A stretch of 64,000 nt of DNA. Source: Ostrinia nubilalis (lineage: Eukaryota; Arthropoda; Insecta; Lepidoptera; Crambidae). The stretch's first letter is position 1. The number at the start of each line of letters is the position of its first letter. Below are positions 42,134 through 54,100 of this stretch, in pieces. Location of the stretch: assembly GCF_963855985.1 (NCBI RefSeq), contig NW_026973566.1:1302001-1366000 (forward strand), in the 5' to 3' direction. The notes under the pieces were generated by a model. That model was not told the DNA's origin and made no database searches. It saw only the letters and a program-made list of their open reading frames with translations. The translations under genes and the position numbers were made by a program.

Positions 42134-42365
42134 AATATTGATTGTCATGTAATTACTTAGTAATCATTTTAATAAAAATAAAACCAAATAATAATAACAA
42201 CATTAATTTTAAATGTAATAAATTATAATTTGATTTATTGTAAATGTCTAGTTATGTTATAAAATAGTTTGCAGTAAGTAAAAGGAGTTGTATTGACCGT
42301 ACTGAGACAGGTCGGGCGCTACCTGCTAGCCGGTTTGGGTGGGGATGGCTGTATAAAAGAACGAG
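42134..42365 (+). other. Unassigned spacer with TATA-type promoter at its right end
   Basis: The left part is AT-rich and empty. GTATAAAAG at 42,351-42,359 is followed about 30 bp later by GCATCAGGG (42,382-42,390), which fits an arthropod TCAG initiator. It could belong to an LTR or to the source of the GC-rich sequence downstream. No gene is visible. Confidence 0.3.
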
Positions 42366-43080
42366 CATGACCGTAGTCGTGGCATCAGGGCCAGGGCACA
42401 TTCGCTTCGCATCGCTCGCACGGTACGGACGTGCGCTCCGCCTCGCCCGCCCGCTCGCATGCGCTGCGCTCCGAGTTCCTCGAGCTTATCGCCTTCGCTC
42501 TGCGAGTCTTGTTTCTGTGATGTTTTGTCACAATTACGTGACTTGCCCGCGGCTGCGCTTGGGATACCTAACGGTGATAACGAACAAGCGTAGTTAAACG
42601 CCTTTCTAAAGGCGGTTCGGTTCGATTGGGAGCGACCGACAGTGCCTTTTTCAAGGCGCTGAAATTTCCTGCCGCCGCCGGTATATTAGACTGTGAACCT
42701 TGGCCTCCTGGAAGGCACGTTTGAGAGAGTGAGGCGTTCCTTCTCGCCCTTGAGACACTCGGTTTCACAGTCTTTTCACTGCCGGGCGTGACCCCCCCCA
42801 CCCCTCCCTACTTTCCATCCCTGAAGGAGCGTATCCCTGGTTGTTTTTGCGACCTGAAGGACTGCTAGGAGTAGGTACTCACCCTACGTCGCGGCGTTGC
42901 TACGTTGCGGCGTAGTTACATTGGTTAGGGCACACTTTTCCCACTCACCCCGCACGGTTTACACCGACTGTGCGGGACTTACACACCGCTATAACCACCG
43001 AGTTTCTTGCCGGCTCTTCTCGGTGGTTGCGACTTGCGAACCGGCGTAGATTCACGCGTCGCGTATCTCAACTCCATGCC

Positions 43081-44012
43081 ATGGACACGGAGGAACTTTT
43101 AAAGTTCCTCCGGGCCACTCACCCGGAGGTCCTCTCCGGGTTTAAAGCCCACATACGGGCAAAGACCCTCGCAAGCTCCATCCATGAGGAGCCTGCTTCC
43201 CCATCATGTCCCGAGGACGCCATGTGCGATCCTAACTCGGCCCCGCTACCAATTCCGCTCACTAACGAGCACTCTCTTACCATAGAGCACCAATCCCATG
43301 CTCCCAGTAGGGACATGGAATGTGACTATGTCTCGGACGCCGATGACAGTGGCTTCACCACTGTCAGTCGTTCAAAGAGGACCCGCAAATCCGCGGCCTC
43401 TCCCCCTCCTTCCCCCCCTGCGAAGGCGCTGAAGGCCAACTCGGGCCTCTCTCAGCCCTCGCAATCCTCCCAACCCTCCGGCTCGCAGTCGAGCACCGGG
43501 CGGACTGCCAGAGTCCCCCCAGTCTTTGTCCAGGACAAGGCGTCCTGGAACAAGATTTCCGGCGCGCTCAAGGAGCGCCACATCAACTTCTCGCACGCTA
43601 AGTCGTGCAATGTAGGCATTAAGGTGTCTTTGTCCACCTCAGACGAGCACCGAGCCCTAACACGCTTCCTTGATGAAAACCGTATCGGTTATCATACTTT
43701 CCCCCGCGAGGAGGAAAGGGAGCTGCGGGTTGTTATCCGTGACATTCCCAAGGAGCTAGACTCCGCCTCCATCTTGGCCGACCTCAAGGCCCAAAACTTC
43801 CCCGTCAAACAGGTTCATCGTCTGTACAGGACTCGTACTCGTGAACCTTTTGACCTTGTCCAAGTAGTCTTGGACTATTCCAATGAAGCGAAATCGATTT
43901 TCAATTTGAAATCGGTTTGCTTCATCTCCGGGCTCAAAGTTGAGCCACCCCGAAAGCGCGGCGCTCCCGGCCAGTGCCACCGCTGCCAACATTACGGGCA
44001 CGCTGCCCGTAA
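43081..44012 (+). pseudogene. Jockey ORF1, N-terminal part to first zinc knuckle
   Basis: The ATG at 43,081 (MDTEELLKFLRATHPEVL) leads into an S/P-rich region with FTTVSRSKRTRK (about residues 88-105). The domain VPPVFVQDKASWNKISGALK ... YHTFPREEERELRVVIRDI follows, the region preceding the knuckles in Jockey Gag-like proteins. The first knuckle CHRCQHYGHAARN loses its last cysteine to the insert at 44,013. The protein would bind element RNA as a ribonucleoprotein. Confidence 0.85.
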
Positions 44013-45018
44013 TTTTTTTTTTTTTTTTTTTTTTTTTATGTGATAGGAGGCAAACGAGCAGACGGATCACCTGATGGTAAATGATTACCGTCGCCCATAA
44101 ACACCCGCAGACCCAGGGGCGTTACAGGTGCGTTGCCGGCCTTTAAGGTAAAGATACGCTCTCCTCTTGAAAGCTTGCAGGTCGTATCCGTCCGGAAACA
44201 CCGCAGACGACAGTCCATTCCACAGTTTGGTTGTACGGGGCAGGAAGTTTCTAGAGAAACGTACTGTTGTGGACTGCCAACCATCTAAGTGATGGGGGTG
44301 GAAGTGCTGTCGGGTAGATCGGTGGCGAAAAGTGGCGGCAGGAATAAGTCCGGATAATTCTTCGGAGCACTCCCCGTGATACATGCGATAGAAGATGCAC
44401 AGTGAGGATACATCTCTACGCAGCGCCAAGGGGTCAAGCCGATCCGAAATGTCCTGGCAGTCAACGATTCGAGCTGCTCTCCGTTCAATGCGGTCCAGAG
44501 GGAGAAGCTGGTACTGGGGCGCACCTGCCCAAAGATGAGAACAGTATTCCATATAAGGCCGAACCTGCGCCTTGTAAAGTTGCAGACGATGGGCTGGAGT
44601 GAAATACCGTCTCGATCTATTGAGCACACCAAGCTTCTTCGAGGCTAATTTAGCCTTACCCTCTAAATGACCACGGAACTGGACTTCGCTCGATATGTCG
44701 ACACCAAGGATTCCGATATTGGCTGAGGCAGTTAGGGGAGTGCTCTCGAAACAGCGGGATACGACAAACGGCAACTTTTTGGCGGTGAACGCGCAAACTT
44801 GTGTCTTTGTAGGGTTAAATTGGACCAAATTGCGTCTACCCCAGTCTGAGACCTCCTTCAAGGAGGTTTCAATTTCGGACACAAGTTTGTTACGGCTCTC
44901 AATGACGTTCTCCCGAGAGATATTTGCGCGGCCGGTATAAGCGGCATCAACCGTGCTGTCGTCCGCATAGCAATGAATGCCGCTAATTTGCAGCATATCA
45001 TTGATATGCAGAAGGATT
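44013..45018 (-). mobile_element. 5'-truncated LINE fragment, antisense, with poly-T
   Basis: A 25-T run (44,013-44,037) marks the 3' end. The minus strand carries the end of an RT (HCYADDSTVDAAYTG from 44,975 down, then NPTKTQVCAFTAKKL, YKAQVRPYMEYCSHLWAG, RFSRNFLPRTTKLWNGL), ending KGRQRTC...GVYGRR at 44,085. The 3' UTR (GGGCGACGGTAATCATTTACC and ATCAGGTGATCCGTC) resembles the end of the Bombyx BMC1 LINE as I remember it. The duplication is at most a few bases (ATT). Confidence 0.8.
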
Positions 45019-45077
45019 GTCACGCCCGTCCTAGGTGCGTCAAGTGCCTAGGCGATCACGGCACAGCCGACTGTGTC
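45019..45077 (+). pseudogene. Jockey ORF1, second zinc knuckle
   Basis: Only about 59 bp remain between two insertions. They encode HARPRCVKCLGDHGTADCV, a CCHC knuckle continuing the frame of the upstream part. Confidence 0.8.
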
Positions 45078-45485
45078 AGTGTCCCCAGGTACAGAGGGGA
45101 GAGGGCCCCGCACAGTAAACACGCGATTCATTACGCTTCGTCTTCAAAATAAGTTCTAGTGAAGTAAAAGTGACTATTTCCATATGAGTTACACATATAC
45201 GATTAGCAGTTTGAAATTCCAGTAAAATCGTGTTGAGTGAAGAAAATCGGTGAAGAAATAAAGAAGTTATTGGCAAAATCATCTCGTAAACAAATTTTGC
45301 CGGCCTCCGTTCCTGACCTACGACAACTCGCAGAGCGCTCGCTGCGATACCGCTAAGCGCTTGCAGCCTTCAAGTACCAATTGTGCGACTAGACGCCCAA
45401 CCGCTGTCAAGCGCTTCACCCGCTGGATTTGCAAATAGTGATTTGCGTTTTTTCGTTCGCACTGCTACCTACCACTGCAACAAAA

Positions 45486-46713
45486 ATGTCGACGTACGGA
45501 GTATGCGCTGCTTGCCGAAATGAAATTACAAATAGGCTCTTTTTAGCCTGTTGTTTATGCAAAGAAAAATATGATTTAGAATGCATAAATATTAACGAGA
45601 AAATCTTTGATCTCATGGATAAAGAGCGTAGATTGAAGTGGGCATGCCAGGCGTGTAAAAATCGCTTGCCCAAAACAAACAACCAAAACACACCATTGCG
45701 GCCCTGCCACCTACTTACGGAACAACCCAACTTCGACACGCCATCGAATAGCAACATAACCATTGGAAAGAGATCTTCAAATACTGGAAATGACACACTT
45801 AGCTCAGATGAACCTAGTATTTTGGGTGACACCATAAATCATGAAGACAGAGACCGTGCTTCTGAAAAACCTAAACGAGACAATTGTACAGCGGCTAAAG
45901 GAAAATAACATATTAATAATAACGGAATTAAAGAACACAATACAGTCGGAAATAAATAAAACTATCGAAAAATTAAGAGAAGAAATGCATACAAAAACGA
46001 GTGTACTCTCAAAGGAACAGGCAGACACAAAAGTAAACATACAAAAGATAAATTCAGATTTAATAAAAATACAAACCGAGAATGATAGACTGAAGGAAGA
46101 AATAAGAGATTTGTCAAATAGAATATCACAAACAACGAACGAAATGTCACACGAGGGAAAATGCACTGAAGTAAACACAAAAAAATTCGTTCTGTACGGC
46201 TTCAACGAGTACTACGATGAGACAGAATATGACTTACACGGCAGACTCATAGACCTATTTCACGAAACAATGCATGTTAACATAATGGGTTATATAGAAA
46301 ACACATACAGAATAGGCAAAAACGTACAGAGCACCCGACCTTTAGTCATCGAACTCCTAAGTAAAAGAATGGCTAAGCACATTCTAAATAATGGCCAAAG
46401 TCTTCAAGGGACCCGTTTCGCAATATCAGCATTTCTTGATGACAAAGCTCGAAAAGAAAGACAACTTTTGAGAGGAGAAATGATCAAGGCTAGAAAGAGA
46501 GGCCTTCACGCTGTCATCCGGAACAACCAACTGTTTGTGGAAGGAAAGAAAATTAACATAAATGAAAACGAACACCAACACCAACAAGATTCCATTAAAA
46601 CAACGGAACCAAGTCAAAACAACGCGAGATATTACAAGAGGAAAACTCATCAGCCAGAGACACCTAGCGATAGTCAAAGTCATTTATTTCGAAAATTCAG
46701 AACGACAATATAA
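45486..46713 (+). pseudogene. CR1-like ORF1 with PHD-type finger
   Basis: The ATG at 45,486 gives MSTYGVCAACRNEI, then CCLCKEKYDLECININ and WACQACKNRLP. The Cys/His pattern resembles a PHD finger and is known in ORF1 of CR1-group LINEs. A shift between about 45,840 and 45,905 moves to a second frame with a coiled coil (about 45,890-46,150, many K/E/N) and a domain (KKFVLYGFNEYYDET ... LRGEMIKARKRGLHAVI) like an esterase- or RRM-free CR1 ORF1 C-terminal domain whose exact family I do not name. Confidence 0.75.
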
Positions 46714-47688
46714 AATACTATTCCAGAATATACAAAGTCTTTACAATAAACAACACATTCTAGAAGCTTTTATAGAACAGACACCAATCTATAAAGCAAT
46801 ATGTATTTCTGAAACCTGGCTATCACCTGAAAAATTGGAGAACACAAATATTACAAACTACAAAATTGCAGCATCCTTCTCTCGAACCCGCCGAACCGGT
46901 GGTGGTGTCTGTATCCTGCTTCAAGAGCAGATAAACTACAAGGAAGTAAAAACTATTACTAATATGTCAATAGAATACGTTTTGGAAGTGTGTGCATGTG
47001 AACTAACTGATGAAAATATATTATTAATAAGTTTGTATTGGAATAAAAGAGAGGAAGAATTATTTTATAAACAATTAAAGCTAATATTAGAATTTATAAA
47101 CAAAAAATACTCTAAATTCAAAGTAATAATAGGGGGAGATTTCAACATAAATATTTTAGAAAACAACTTAAAAACTAATCAGTTTCTAGATTTCATGTTA
47201 GAATACAAATTATCACAATATATACAACACCCAACTCGCATCTCTCTCACTGTCTCAACATGTCTAGATCTAATATTTACAAACTTTAATGACGGAAAGT
47301 TTTATACAACGGTTGAAGAACTGGGTTTCTCAGATCACAGCGGTACAATAATCCATCTAGAAATACCTACCCGAAGTAAACAAACAATCTGGTTCACAAA
47401 AAAAAGATTTTACAATGCAAAAAATATGGAACAGTTTAAATCAAAACTAAATAAAATAAATTGGAGAGAAATAATACTATCAAATAGAAATATAAACGAA
47501 AACTACAAAATGTTTAATCAAACTCTTATAAATATTTTAAATGAATGCATACCATCACATAAAATAAAACTAAAAACTAAACAGAAAAAATTTTGGTTAA
47601 CAGTCGGTATCAAATTATCTTGTCAAAACAAAAGACTGCTAAAAATACTTACACTAAAAACAAATAGCCCAATAATCAAACAATATTA
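46562..47688 (+). pseudogene. CR1-like ORF2, endonuclease part
   Basis: The frame starts at 46,562 and overlaps ORF1 by 152 bp; the conserved part starts at ILFQNIQSLYNK. Apurinic-type endonuclease motifs are ICISETWL (catalytic E), FKVIIGGDFNINI (D and N) and GFSDHSGTII (D and H). It is cut at 47,688/47,689 by a Helitron. The activity would nick target DNA to prime reverse transcription. Confidence 0.85.
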
Positions 47689-47807
47689 TCTATACTTATA
47701 ATAAATCTGTAGAGAGGTCAATTCTGTACATGAAATATATTTTCAAAATAACTATCAAGGGGTGATTAGTGATCGATACTGATGCCAAAAATGCAATCGG
47801 TAAAATT

Positions 47808-47848
<41 letters not shown>

Positions 47849-48467
47849 ATGTTCCTTATAGAAACAAAAACTACTCGACGGATTTTAACGAAACTTGGCA
47901 CAATTATTTTTCATACTCCTGGGCAGGTTATAGGATACTTAGGAATTCCCACGGGAACAGGAATTAGCGGGAAAATCCTTTTGTATGAAAAATCTAAACC
48001 GCTTAAGTAAGACGCTTGAAATTTGGCATGTAGGTACCTTAGTAAACTTAAAGCTTAGTTACAACAGGATAGTGCAAAATTCCCACGGGAACGGTAATTA
48101 GCGGGGAAATCCTTTTGTATGAAAAATCTAAACCGCTTAAGTTAGACGTTTGAAATTTGATATGTAGGTACCTTAGTAAACTTAAAGCTTAGTTGCAACA
48201 AGAAATTCCCGAAATTCCAACGGGTACGGGAATTAACGGGAAATTCCTTTTGTATGAAAAATCTAAACCGCTTAAGTTAGACGCTTGAAATTTGGCATGC
48301 AGGTACCTTAGTAAACTTAAAGCTTAGTTGCAACAGAATATTGCGAAATTCCCACGGGAACGGGAGTTAGCGGGAAAAAACATTTGTATGAAAATATCAA
48401 AACCGCGTAAGATAGATGAAGGGGGTAAAACGGGATCCACGCGTACGAAGTCGCGGGCGGCCGCTAG
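47689..48467 (+). mobile_element. Helitron copy with (GTCT)n and about four 135-bp units
   Basis: The start is TCTATACTTATAATAAATC and the end GCGGGCGGCCGCTAG, between A (47,688) and T (48,468). (GTCT)n occupies about 47,812-47,848. Units beginning at a TTCCCACGGGAAC motif recur near 47,945, 48,080, 48,214 and 48,349. Removing these 779 bp leaves the host codon and frame whole. It is non-coding. Confidence 0.85.
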
Positions 48468-48917
48468 TAAAAAATATGAAAAAACATTAAAAAAAACAGT
48501 AGCAGTTGCAAAAAAATTACATTATAAAAAGTTAATTTTAAAATCGGATAATAAAGTGAAAACAATGTGGAATGTGATAAAAAGGAATACTAACAAATTA
48601 TTTAAAAAAGAAAAACAAAACTTAAAACTAGAAACAGAACAAAAAATTATTTCTGACCCTAAACAAATAGCAAACTATTTCAATCACTTTTTCGCGCTTC
48701 CATCGGAGAGAAGAAAAATAATATTCAACATACCAATAATTACCCAAAAGCTATTCAGGAGATCCATGCCACCGAAAATACAATGTATCTAAGTCCGACT
48801 GAACCTCGTGAAATTAACTCTATACTTAGAAACCTTAAAAGTGAAAAGAGTCATGGAATAGACGAACTCCCACCCATCTTATTTAAATATTGTGCTGATG
48901 AACTAACATATCCTCTT
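48468..48917 (+). pseudogene. CR1-like ORF2, linker between endonuclease and RT
   Basis: The frame continues after the Helitron (KKYEKTLKKTVAVAKKLHYK, MWNVIKRNT, ADP-free linker IANYFNHFFA). A shift near 48,700 follows, then LSPTEPREINSILRNLKSEK and GIDELPPILFKYCADEL up to the LOA insertion. Confidence 0.75.
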
Positions 48918-49678
48918 GATGGGGCGGGTCACTGTCTATGCTTTAATAGTTGCGTTGCCTAACTTGCACTTTGCTTCTGCTTTGCTGCTTGTCTAGTATA
49001 GATGCTGGCCTTCCTTATCCGCATCACTGCGGGTGAGGAGGCGAATGGTCTTGAGGGAGAGCGCAACGGTCGTGAAGATCCTCAAGGCAAGACTGAAGGA
49101 TTGTCCTGCACGTGGTTGCCGCCCTGCTATTGGTCTAATTCCTTATGAAATAGACGTAACGGAAACCTTCTGTCGGAGTACCGCCGGGATGTCGAGGTCA
49201 TGTCCTTGCGTGTCTATCATCAAAAAGACGATGGTAGATGGTAGAATGACCTCCTGCACCTAGGTCACACCCTGAGGGTCCATTCTCAGGGGGCAGGCCT
49301 GATGCCACCGGGATGCAGAAATCGGGCAGCTCATCTTGAAGGGTGCTGGGGAGCCAATGGCGTGGTATACCCCCAAGAAAAAGCGCTGTAACCTGATGAT
49401 AGATGAGTCATAGCAGCGAACTTTTATAGGGACCGCTGCTGAAACAAAAGTCCTAAGCTACCAAATCAATGGCGGTATAACCATTAACCAACCAGAGGTT
49501 GAGGAGGCGCGGGCGGCCTTGGATGGACACAGAAAGGACCCAACCGAACAGTGGCGGTATAACCACAACCGGCTACCACAAGCCATGCGATGGAAAATCT
49601 GAGCAAAAAGTGTGGCAGTGGTGCTAGGGGAGGCATCACGGGTTTCAAAAATATCCCCAAAAAAAAAAAAAAACCAAC

Positions 49679-51178
49679 ATGAGCGCAAAGGCAAAAATTG
49701 ATTTACCCCAGGAGGGTACCAGCAAGGCTGGAGAATCCCTCCCTGAGCATCGCTCAGGCTGCCCTACGTATTCTGGGGGGGGCAAGCAATTGCGTGTTGG
49801 AGGAGCTGCAGGAGGCAGCAGGGGCCAGACCAAATTGGGAGGGCCAAAGGTCCCGAAAGGGATAAAGGCACCGAAAGGTGAAGTGGAGGGCGCACCAGGT
49901 GCAGGGAGTGGGGTGGCACCGTCGGGGAATGCTCCCCACATGGGGCGGGCACCTAAGCGGAGCGCTGAGAACCCACGGGGTCTCGTTGTGCGAAGCGAGG
50001 GCGGCCTGAACCAGGGGGGCGGCTCTGGCAGTGTGGCTCCACACAGTGCACCACCCGAGCAGCGACTGCCTGATGTGCGTGAGGCGCTAGGGCCGCAGGG
50101 TAACACCAGTGGCACTGCGCTTAATGCAGCGGAGGGCGGCGATCTGCAGGGGAGAAGGAGGCGCAAAAAGCGGTCGGGATGCCAGAGGAGGGTGAAGGCT
50201 GAGTTGCGGAGGCAACAGGCTGAGGACGCCACCTCAACGGCAGACCGGATTAAAAGGGCGAGGGAGATCAGCGGAGAGAGCCAAGTGTTGGTCAGCGCCA
50301 AGCGTGCTAAGACTGAGGAAACTCAGTCCTATGCCGCGGCTCTGAACATCTATAAGATGGCGATCACCGCTAAGGACTTTCCAGGGACCTGGCTAGGCGA
50401 GGAGGAGTATCTGGCGCTTCAGGGTATCATTTTTGATAAACTGGAGATCACGCCGGATCCCATCCCCGTCGTCAGCATGGGAAACCTGAAGTCAGGAGCG
50501 ATTCTCTTTAGGTGTGAGGGGGAGAGCTCAATGAAGTGGCTTCGCACACTTGATGGCACTGCCGTCAATGGTGTGGAGCTTAGGGTGGTGGATGCTAAGA
50601 ACCTCCCAAAGCCGGTGAAGATGGCCTGGAAATCCAGGAACGTCACGAGGCAGGACACAGGGCGGGTCATGAGGTTGCTGCAGAGGTTGCATCCGAGCCT
50701 GAAGACCTCGAACTGGAGCATTGTTGGCTCCACTGTAGAGGGGATGACGGTCAGGAGAATCGTCCTGATGGACGAGGCCTCTGCGGCGTACATCAAAGAC
50801 CGCCAGTACATCCTGAACACTGGGATTGACCGGAGCATCTTCAAGCTTCTCGAGTACGATGTAAGGCGTGGGGATGAACCGGTCAGTGCCAGTGTGACGG
50901 CTGAACAGCGTGGGGATGCGGTGGCGGTCCCGGAAGACTGCCCGCGGACAGAGGAGCAGGCCTTGGAACCAATAGCGGGACCTAGTGCGAGTGAAGGGCT
51001 ATCCGGAGGGACTGGGGGTGCGGGGGAGAAGCTGGTGGTAGATGAACCTGCTGCCGCTCTGTCTCCCGCATCCATAGGCTCGCTGGAGGCCATAGCTGAC
51101 CTGGACCTGGGACGGTCCTCGCCGCTGGAGTATGATATCTCCGCGGATGAGGAGACCGAGCTCGGGGACAGAATTTGA
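49679..51178 (+). CDS. LOA-like ORF1
   Basis: The 499-residue product starts at ATG 49,679. The N-terminal 180 residues are rich in G, P, S and K/R (RRRKKRSGCQRR at about residues 160-171, a possible nuclear signal). The conserved part begins at SYAAALNIYKMAITAKDFPG (about 220) and includes SGAILFRCEGESSMKWLRTL and GRVMRLLQRLHPSL, which matches my memory of the DUF4780-type domain in insect LINE ORF1 proteins. The C-terminal 90 residues are acidic. No CCHC knuckle is seen. It likely binds the element RNA. Confidence 0.83.
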   Translation: MSAKAKIDLPQEGTSKAGESLPEHRSGCPTYSGGGKQLRVGGAAGGSRGQTKLGGPKVPKGIKAPKGEVEGAPGAGSGVAPSGNAPHMGRAPKRSAENPRGLVVRSEGGLNQGGGSGSVAPHSAPPEQRLPDVREALGPQGNTSGTALNAAEGGDLQGRRRRKKRSGCQRRVKAELRRQQAEDATSTADRIKRAREISGESQVLVSAKRAKTEETQSYAAALNIYKMAITAKDFPGTWLGEEEYLALQGIIFDKLEITPDPIPVVSMGNLKSGAILFRCEGESSMKWLRTLDGTAVNGVELRVVDAKNLPKPVKMAWKSRNVTRQDTGRVMRLLQRLHPSLKTSNWSIVGSTVEGMTVRRIVLMDEASAAYIKDRQYILNTGIDRSIFKLLEYDVRRGDEPVSASVTAEQRGDAVAVPEDCPRTEEQALEPIAGPSASEGLSGGTGGAGEKLVVDEPAAALSPASIGSLEAIADLDLGRSSPLEYDISADEETELGDRI

Positions 51179-54100
51179 CGTCTGCAGCTCTCTTCGGGGG
51201 TTTAAGGTGCGTTCAAATTAATCTGCATCACTGCAAAGCGGCGACTGCCATCATGGCACGAGAGCTCAAGGTCAAAAGATATGATATCGCCTTAATCCAA
51301 GAGCCCTACCTGTACAAAGGTGAGGTGAAAGGACTCGGCGGCACAGGTGGAATATTAATATATAATTGTTCTACTAATGATACGAGGACTTGCATTTATG
51401 TCAGAAATGGGATAAGTGCGATTCCTCTATCCAGGTTTTCTTACAGGGATCTCACAGCAGTGAAGATCCAAAGGGAGGGGGATTTGCGAGGAGTGATAGT
51501 GGCATCGGCATATCTCCCATATGAAAAGGCAGATCCTGTGTCAAGGCAAATGCAGGATCTGATACAACACGGCAACCAAGAAGATCTGGAAACCATCATT
51601 GGCTGCGATGCGAATGCTCATCATGTTGTGTGGGGCAGCTCAAACAACAACGCCAGAGGAGAGAGGTTACTGGATTTTCTGGTGAGTTCTGAAACACATA
51701 TTATTAACAAGGGTAACAAACCTACATTCTTCAATGCCCGGAGGGCAGAGGTGATTGACCTGACGCTTGCATGTAAGAAGGCAGTCCGGAAAATCACTAA
51801 CTGGTATGTTTCGGACGAGATATCATTGTCTGACCATAACTATATATGCTTTAAGTATAATGCTCCTATAAGAAAAGACGCAATTAAAAGAAGGAATCCC
51901 AGGAACACTGATTGGGAAGACTTCAAACGGGACCTAAGGACGGAACTTAGTGAACCAAAATGCAAACTCAACTCTGTGCTTGAAATAGAGTTTGACGCTA
52001 ATCGAATTACCAATGCCTTGAAGACTGCCTGGAGGGATAACTGCCCGGAACGCGAGGCGGGATCGAAGAAACTTCCATGGTGGACCAAGGAAATAGCCCT
52101 CTTACGAAGGGAGACAAGAAAGGCGTTCAATATAGCAAGAGCTAGGAATGACTTTACAGAGTATAGAAGAGCACTGACGGAGTATAGCAAAGCGGTGCGA
52201 AAGGCAAAGAGGAAGGCATGGAGGGATCATTGTGAGATGATCAACTCAGTTCCCGAGGGCATGAGACTAACAAAGGCCATGTCAACAACCAAAGCGAACC
52301 CACTCACTACAGTATGGAGTGAGAGGGGGGGATATACGGAAGCAGGCAAAGATACGTTGAAAACAATGATAGCAACGCACTTTCCTGAATCACAGGTCCT
52401 AAACGATGATCAAGATCCAATCAGCGTGGAGGAACAAAAAAGAACAACAAACAAGCTCGACTGGGTTACGGCTAAGAGAGTAGTGGATGAGACTAAGGTG
52501 AGATGGGCAATCGGGAGCTTTGAACCATACAAGGCACCAGGCCCAGATTCGATCTACCCAATTCTCTTGCAGCAAGGAATCTCCATTCTGACTCCTCATC
52601 TATGCAGGATATACAAGGCCTGCATAGCATTTGGATACATACCTAAGGTATGGAGAGAAGTCAAAGTGATCTTTATACCTAAACCAGGTAGACCGGATTA
52701 CAACGACCCTAAGGCATATAGGCCAATAAGTCTACAATCTTTTCTTCTCAAATCGCTTGAAAAACTTGTAGATAAGTACATAAGACAAGGACCACTAAAA
52801 AGATTTCCTCTACATGAGCTTCAATGTGCATACCAGGCAGGGAAATCTACAGAAACTGCGCTACACTATGTAACCGGCAGGGCGGAGGCGGCTCTTGAGA
52901 GTAGGGAGGTTACTGTTGGGACATTTGTCGACATAGAGGGGGCATTTGACCGCACTACCTTCTGCTCTATAGGAGCTGCTGCTTCTGACCACGGGGTACC
53001 ACTACCTCTATGCCGGTGGATAGACTGTATGCTTAAAGGCAGGATTATTCAATCAGAACTGCAAGGAGAGTGCATGAGTGTAAGGACTGTCAAGGGCTGC
53101 CCGCAAGGGGGGGTACTCTCACCCTTGCTATGGAGCCTGGTCGTGGACTCACTACTTGTGAAACTAAACAAAGGACCACTCTACACGGTTGGATATGCAG
53201 ATGATTTGGTAATTATGGTAAGGGGCAAGTTCCCAACTATTGTGACAGACATCATGCAAAGAGCCCTCAACACACTGGAAGAGTGGTGTGACAAAAACCA
53301 CCTCTCGGTGAATCCGGGAAAAACGAATGCTATTGCATTTACAAAAATGAGAAATACAACAGGGCTAGGACATCTCTACCTTTATGGTAAGCAAATAACC
53401 TGGACCAATGAAGTGAAATATCTAGGGGTAATCCTAGATAAGGAACTTACATGGCGTAAACACCAAGATACGGTCATAGCTAAGGCTATGAGAGTGCTGG
53501 GAATGTGTCGTGGTGCATACGGGAAGGCATGGGGACTTAGTCCCAGAGTGATGAGGTGGATCTATATAACTATGGTGAGACCAATAATACTTTATGGCAG
53601 CATTGTCTGGTGGCCTAGAATTAGGTTACAGACGTGCAGAACGGCACTGGGCAAATTGCAAAGAACTGCATGCCTAGCAATAACGAGTGCGTTTAGAACT
53701 ACGCCAACTGCAGCATTGGAAATTATTCTGGGATTGCCCCCACTGCACTTGGCGCTAGAAGTAGATGCAAGGAAGGCGCTGCACAGACTGAAGGGGGCGG
53801 GACTTTGGAGTACATCCAAACCTTGCACCAAGCACACAAGGATGGGGAGTGATCCTCAATTAGATGCAATAATGGACATGGGTTGTGATACAATGCAGCC
53901 TAGGTACATGTTTAGCAAGGATTTTAAAGTGTCTATACCAACAAGGGAAGACTGGAAAAGAGGACCAAAACGTCAACAAGACAGCCTGATCTGGTATACT
54001 GATGGCTCCAAGATGAACTCAGGAACAGGAGCGGGCGTCTACTCCAAACAATCTGAGCACAGTGAAAGCTTAGGGAGGTTTGCAACAGTGTTTCAAGCTG

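Noticed and set aside
42367..42597. Short open frame of 76 codons as a gene
   Set aside because: It is GC-rich leader sequence before Jockey ORF1, with no recognisable domain.
45841..46713. ATG at 45,841 as the true start of the CR1-like ORF1
   Set aside because: The PHD-type finger upstream in the other frame belongs to the same protein, so the start is at 45,486 and a shift lies between.
49645..50301. Antisense open frame opposite the LOA ORF1
   Set aside because: GC-rich coding DNA leaves the opposite strand open; no domain is seen.
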